From contig CAMCJO010000082.1 of the NCBI GenBank assembly GCA_945875135.1, positions 1-8,414 of the forward strand: 8,414 nt of DNA. Direction: 5' to 3'. This document shows positions 6,473 through 8,414 of the stretch, piece by piece (the first letter of the stretch is position 1; each line of letters starts with the position of its first letter). The position numbers were made by a program, and so were the translations under genes. The notes under the pieces are model-generated. The model did not search any database and had not been told where the DNA came from. It saw nothing but the letters and a program-made list of their open reading frames with translations. Origin of the DNA: an uncultured Porphyromonas sp. (GTDB lineage Bacteria > Bacteroidota > Bacteroidia > Bacteroidales > Porphyromonadaceae).

Positions 6473-8350
6473 CTATCGTCCCAGTAGAACTAGGAGTATG
6501 TTGATGTCGCTCGGGGAGATGCCAGGGATGCGGGCGGCCTGAGCGATAGTGGCGGGGCGGATGCGAGAGAGCTTCTCGCGAGCCTCTATGGGGAGCGCAG
6601 TGATCTGCTGGTAGTCGAACTTGTCGCCTAGCGTTAGTGACTCGAGGCGGTGAAGCTTCTGGGCTGCTTGCTCCTCCCGCTCGATGTAGCCCCGATACTT
6701 GATGGCGGTCTCAGTACGTGCGAGGATCTCCGTGTCATGACCGATCAAAGCTGCTACCTGCGTTGCGAAATCGTCTAGCTGGGCGATCAAACTAGTGAGC
6801 GAAACGTGCGGGCGAAGGAGTAGGGTGGTGAGCTTGGTGCCGAAGTCTAGTGGCTTCTCACCTAGAGTGGTGAGGTAGTCGTTAACAGCCTCTGGCTTAA
6901 CGGAGTAGCTAGCGCAGAGGCCATCTAGAGCTGCTATGCCCTCTTTGATCTGCTCGAGGCGGTTCAGTCGCTCTGCGGTCGCTAGTCCTAGCTGCTCCGC
7001 ATAGGGTGTCAGTCGTAGGTCGGCATTGTCCTGGCGCAGGAGTATACGGTACTCAGCGCGTGAGGTGAACATACGATACGGCTCGTCGACCCCCTTGGTT
7101 ACGAGGTCGTCAATGAGGACACCTATGTAGGCTTCGTCTCGTCTTAGCACGAGCGGAGCCTTTTTTTGTAGAGCTAGGGCCGCATTGATACCTGCTAGAA
7201 GGCCTTGTCCGGCTGCCTCTTCGTAGCCGGTGGTGCCGTTGACCTGACCTGCTAGGTATAGGCCAGAGACCAACTTGCTCTCCAGTGTGTGGTGCAGGTC
7301 GCGAGGATCAAAGAAGTCGTACTCGATCGCATAGCCCGGACGATAGAGCTGCACGTCTCGCAGTGCGGGGATCGTCTGTAAAGCTCTGATCTGCGTATCG
7401 ATAGGGAGCGATGAACTAAAGCCGTTGAGGTAGTACTCATTCGTCTCCTCACCCTCGGGCTCGAGGAAGAGTTGATGGCGTGTGCGGTCGGCGAAGTTGA
7501 CAATCTTCGTCTCTATGCTGGGGCAGTAGCGCGGGCCGATACTCTGTATCTGCCCATTGTAGAGAGGCGAGTCGCTGAGCGAAGCGCGGAGTATGTCGTG
7601 GCAAGCTTCGTTGGTATAGAGGATGTAGCAGGAGCGCTGTCGCAGGTGACTACGCTGCATCGGGAGGAAGCTGAATTGTCCGGCCTCCTCGTCACCTGGT
7701 TGCTCCTCTACGAGCGACCAATCTACGGAGCGCCCATCGATGCGGGCCGGGGTGCCGGTCTTCATACGATCTGCATGATGCCCCGCCGCTACGAGACACT
7801 CCGTGATACCGTGGCTGGCCGGCTCTGAAATGCGTCCGCCAGGGATCATCGTCCTACCGAAGTGCATCAGCCCCCCGAGGAAGGTTCCAGCCGTCAGAAT
7901 CACCTTTGCAGCTGTGAATGTCATGCCCAACTGCGTCACTACCAGATGTTTGCCATCCTCTGCGCCAAGCTTTATGTCTACGACGAAGTCTTGCCAAAGA
8001 TCCAACCCGTCCGTTCGATCCAGCTGGCCTCTCCATAGCTCCATAAAGCGCATGCGGTCTAGCTGTGCCCGTGGGCTCCACATGGCTGGTCCCTTGCTAC
8101 GGTTGAGTATGCGCCACTGTATCGTAGCGGCGTCAGACAGTTGTCCGGTGTAGCCACCGAGAGCGTCTATCTCTCTCACTATCTGTCCCTTGGCAATACC
8201 CCCCATGGCGGGGTTGCAGCTCAGCTGCGCCACTTTGTTCATATCTCCCGTGATGAGGAGCGTCAAGGCACCCATGCGCGCCGTAGCGCACGCCGCCTCA
8301 CAGCCAGCATGCCCTGCACCAATTACGATAATGTCAAAGTGAGTCTTCAT
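6473..8350 (-). CDS. mnmG: tRNA uridine-5-carboxymethylaminomethyl synthesis protein MnmG (GidA)
   Basis: With MnmE, this FAD enzyme installs the (carboxymethyl)aminomethyl group at C5 of wobble U34 in certain tRNAs, using methylene-tetrahydrofolate. Starting at 8350, the 625-residue product [16 protein letters not shown] matches the family length (E. coli 629) and puts the FAD dinucleotide-binding GAGHAG at 11-16. An upstream in-frame ATG at 8387-8389 would add 13 unusual residues and lies at the predicted transcription start, so I reject it. Conserved motifs include [19 protein letters not shown] (44-62, Cys45), SPRAQ.D (92-98), YCPSIETK with Cys276, [18 protein letters not shown] (366-383) and [19 protein letters not shown] (429-447). 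The helical C-terminus ends in [18 protein letters not shown], the region that contacts MnmE and tRNA. Both cysteines needed for catalysis are present. It is the first gene of the operon visible here. Confidence 0.97.
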   Translation of the reverse strand: MKTHFDIIVIGAGHAGCEAACATARMGALTLLITGDMNKVAQLSCNPAMGGIAKGQIVREIDALGGYTGQLSDAATIQWRILNRSKGPAMWSPRAQLDRMRFMELWRGQLDRTDGLDLWQDFVVDIKLGAEDGKHLVVTQLGMTFTAAKVILTAGTFLGGLMHFGRTMIPGGRISEPASHGITECLVAAGHHADRMKTGTPARIDGRSVDWSLVEEQPGDEEAGQFSFLPMQRSHLRQRSCYILYTNEACHDILRASLSDSPLYNGQIQSIGPRYCPSIETKIVNFADRTRHQLFLEPEGEETNEYYLNGFSSSLPIDTQIRALQTIPALRDVQLYRPGYAIEYDFFDPRDLHHTLESKLVSGLYLAGQVNGTTGYEEAAGQGLLAGINAALALQKKAPLVLRRDEAYIGVLIDDLVTKGVDEPYRMFTSRAEYRILLRQDNADLRLTPYAEQLGLATAERLNRLEQIKEGIAALDGLCASYSVKPEAVNDYLTTLGEKPLDFGTKLTTLLLRPHVSLTSLIAQLDDFATQVAALIGHDTEILARTETAIKYRGYIEREEQAAQKLHRLESLTLGDKFDYQQITALPIEAREKLSRIRPATIAQAARIPGISPSDINILLVLLGR

Positions 8351-8390
8351 TGTAGATCCGTAGCCTCGGCTGACCTGTACCAGCCTCATG

Positions 8391-8398
8391 CAAAGGTA
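8391..8398 (-). promoter_or_regulatory. Promoter -7 element of the mnmG operon (partial promoter)
   Basis: On the minus strand this reads TACCTTTG, an exact match to the Bacteroidetes -7 consensus TAnnTTTG. Transcription should begin about 4-8 nt downstream (near 8384-8387), leaving a leader of roughly 35 nt before the ATG at 8350. The matching -33 TTTG would fall about 19-21 nt upstream, beyond the window edge, so it cannot be checked here. No other minus-strand TAnnTTTG was found in the intergenic spaces, which fits one promoter for the five-gene run. Confidence 0.6.
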
Positions 8399-8414
8399 CG
8401 AATTTAGAGGTTAG

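Noticed and set aside
8351..8389. N-terminal extension of MnmG from the ATG at 8389
   Set aside because: The extra 13 residues lie outside the family N-terminus and the ATG sits at the predicted transcription start, so the ATG at 8350 is preferred.

Overview
The window looks like chromosomal DNA from a Bacteroidetes bacterium. Overall GC is roughly 50-55% by eye, and the genes are housekeeping types. The only clear operon promoter has the Bacteroidetes -7 element TAnnTTTG, and start codons lack Shine-Dalgarno sequences. Protein sequence and GC suggest the Porphyromonadaceae, perhaps a Porphyromonas near P. asaccharolytica/uenonis; this is inference, not shown by the sequence. There is no sign of phage, transposon, plasmid, CRISPR, tRNA or rRNA.

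All seven genes lie on the minus strand, so the layout is best read from the right edge leftwards. A partial promoter (8391-8398) precedes mnmG (tRNA wobble-uridine modification). Then come uvrC (excision nuclease), dtd (D-aminoacyl-tRNA deacylase), a MazG-type nucleotide pyrophosphohydrolase and deoC (deoxyribose-phosphate aldolase). Gaps are 27 nt, 12 nt, a 1-nt overlap and 24 nt, which suggests one transcript. A perfect 14-bp inverted repeat (2845-2895) behind deoC is the probable terminator. After a 146-nt intergenic stretch come a DegT/DnrJ/EryC1-fold protein and, 10 nt further on, prfC (release factor 3), whose stop codon lies at the left edge. No stretch above 300 bases lacks a gene.

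The first operon groups quality control of nucleic acids and translation: tRNA modification, DNA excision repair, removal of mischarged tRNA, nucleotide-pool cleaning and deoxyribose salvage. RF3 in the second unit also acts in translation. The DegT-fold protein is odd because glutamate replaces the lysine that normally binds PLP.

The most notable non-coding signal is a near-perfect parS (ParB-binding centromere) site at 6452-6467, in the 27-nt gap between mnmG and uvrC. It matches 15 of 16 bases and has a perfect 14-bp palindrome. If real, it places this window in the origin-proximal, chromosome-segregating part of the genome. I see no wholly new multi-gene system here. The parS site, the lysine-less DegT protein and a possible short RNA at about 2834-2900 deserve the second look.
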